Positions 63,959 through 64,000 of a DNA stretch of 64,000 bases are shown one piece after another (positions within the stretch are counted from its first letter, which is position 1; each line of letters starts with the position of its first letter). The stretch covers positions 248,001-312,000 of the forward strand of contig NZ_SJSC01000002.1 in NCBI RefSeq assembly GCF_004352855.1. Direction: 5' to 3'. Position numbers and translations under genes: made by a program. Source of the stretch: Marinomonas sp. KMM3893 (GTDB lineage: Bacteria; Pseudomonadota; Gammaproteobacteria; Pseudomonadales; Marinomonadaceae). The notes below the pieces were generated by a model. That model saw only the letters and a program-made list of their open reading frames with translations, was not told the DNA's origin and ran no database searches.

Positions 63959-64000
63959 GTGGGACTAAAAATAAAAATCATTCTGCTGGCGGTTGTTCCT
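63959..64000 (+). CDS. Start of a probable membrane sensor gene, cut by the window edge
   Basis: A GTG at 63959 opens a frame whose 14 visible codons read GLKIKIILLAVVP after the start. This basic-hydrophobic opening is common in inner-membrane sensors (chemoreceptors, sensor kinases). The weak GCAGG upstream gives some support. The frame is open to the end of the window, so the product cannot be named. Confidence 0.4.
   Translation, partial: MGLKIKIILLAVVP

Overview
The window looks like chromosomal DNA of a marine gammaproteobacterium of the Oceanospirillales type. Marinomonas or a close relative is my best guess. The reasons are the mix of tripartite TRAP transporters, chemoreceptors, c-di-GMP proteins and amino-acid symporters, together with housekeeping pairs familiar from gammaproteobacteria (polA next to thrB, prlC next to yheV, a zur-znuC-znuB run). 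The genus is an inference from gene content; no rRNA or tRNA gene is present to settle it.

Positions 1-4655 hold a catabolic cassette: the end of a TRAP small permease, a TRAP large permease, a DUF2848 protein, an amidase, and a convergent LysR regulator. Next come a DUF502 membrane protein and a leftward operon (8555-5463) encoding an NMT1/THI5-type ABC importer whose last gene is a small zinc deaminase. Positions 8895-17641 carry a flavoprotein, two tandem OmpA-type barrels, a 49-codon small gene, two tandem DUF481 outer-membrane proteins, a YgjP-like metalloprotein, the queuosine-precursor transporter YhhQ, a DJ-1/PfpI protein and a ribbon-helix-helix protein.

Positions 17674-36370 are mostly housekeeping and signalling genes: a RIO-type kinase, a methionine-type aminotransferase, an RhlE-like helicase with an unusual DESD motif II, a LysR/HPP divergent pair, a secreted metallo-beta-lactamase-fold protein, a GFA protein, a dicarboxylate/glutamate symporter, AdhP, a GGDEF-EAL protein, a chemoreceptor, a B12-binding radical SAM protein, MtgA and a YdjM-like membrane protein. 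A hipA-hipB toxin-antitoxin pair in reversed gene order follows (38018-36376), with two matching palindromes around its likely promoter. Then come polA and the divergent thrB-DUF1007 pair, LysE and MarC.

Positions 44476-47553 form a zinc unit: a perfect Zur-box palindrome, a NicO/RcnA-like transporter with an (HD)11 tract, Zur, ZnuC and ZnuB, joined by overlapping stop and start codons. No znuA is in the window. After a chemoreceptor, positions 52843-49444 hold a leftward bufferin-type operon: an ECF sigma factor, a zinc-finger anti-sigma factor, a BufA1 precursor with four cysteines, a BufB MNIO (DUF692) enzyme, a BufC partner and a DoxX membrane protein. Bufferins are copper-buffering, post-translationally modified peptides. 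This is the most interesting system in the window, although the family is already known.

The right end carries a diverged SCO-like protein, a gamma-carbonic anhydrase, prlC-yheV, a DUF3750 lipoprotein, sstT, a CSS-motif EAL phosphodiesterase, a complete TRAP system with a terminator-like hairpin between the binding protein and the permeases, and the first codons of a probable membrane sensor cut by the window edge. No insertion sequence, prophage, CRISPR array or RNA gene was recognised.
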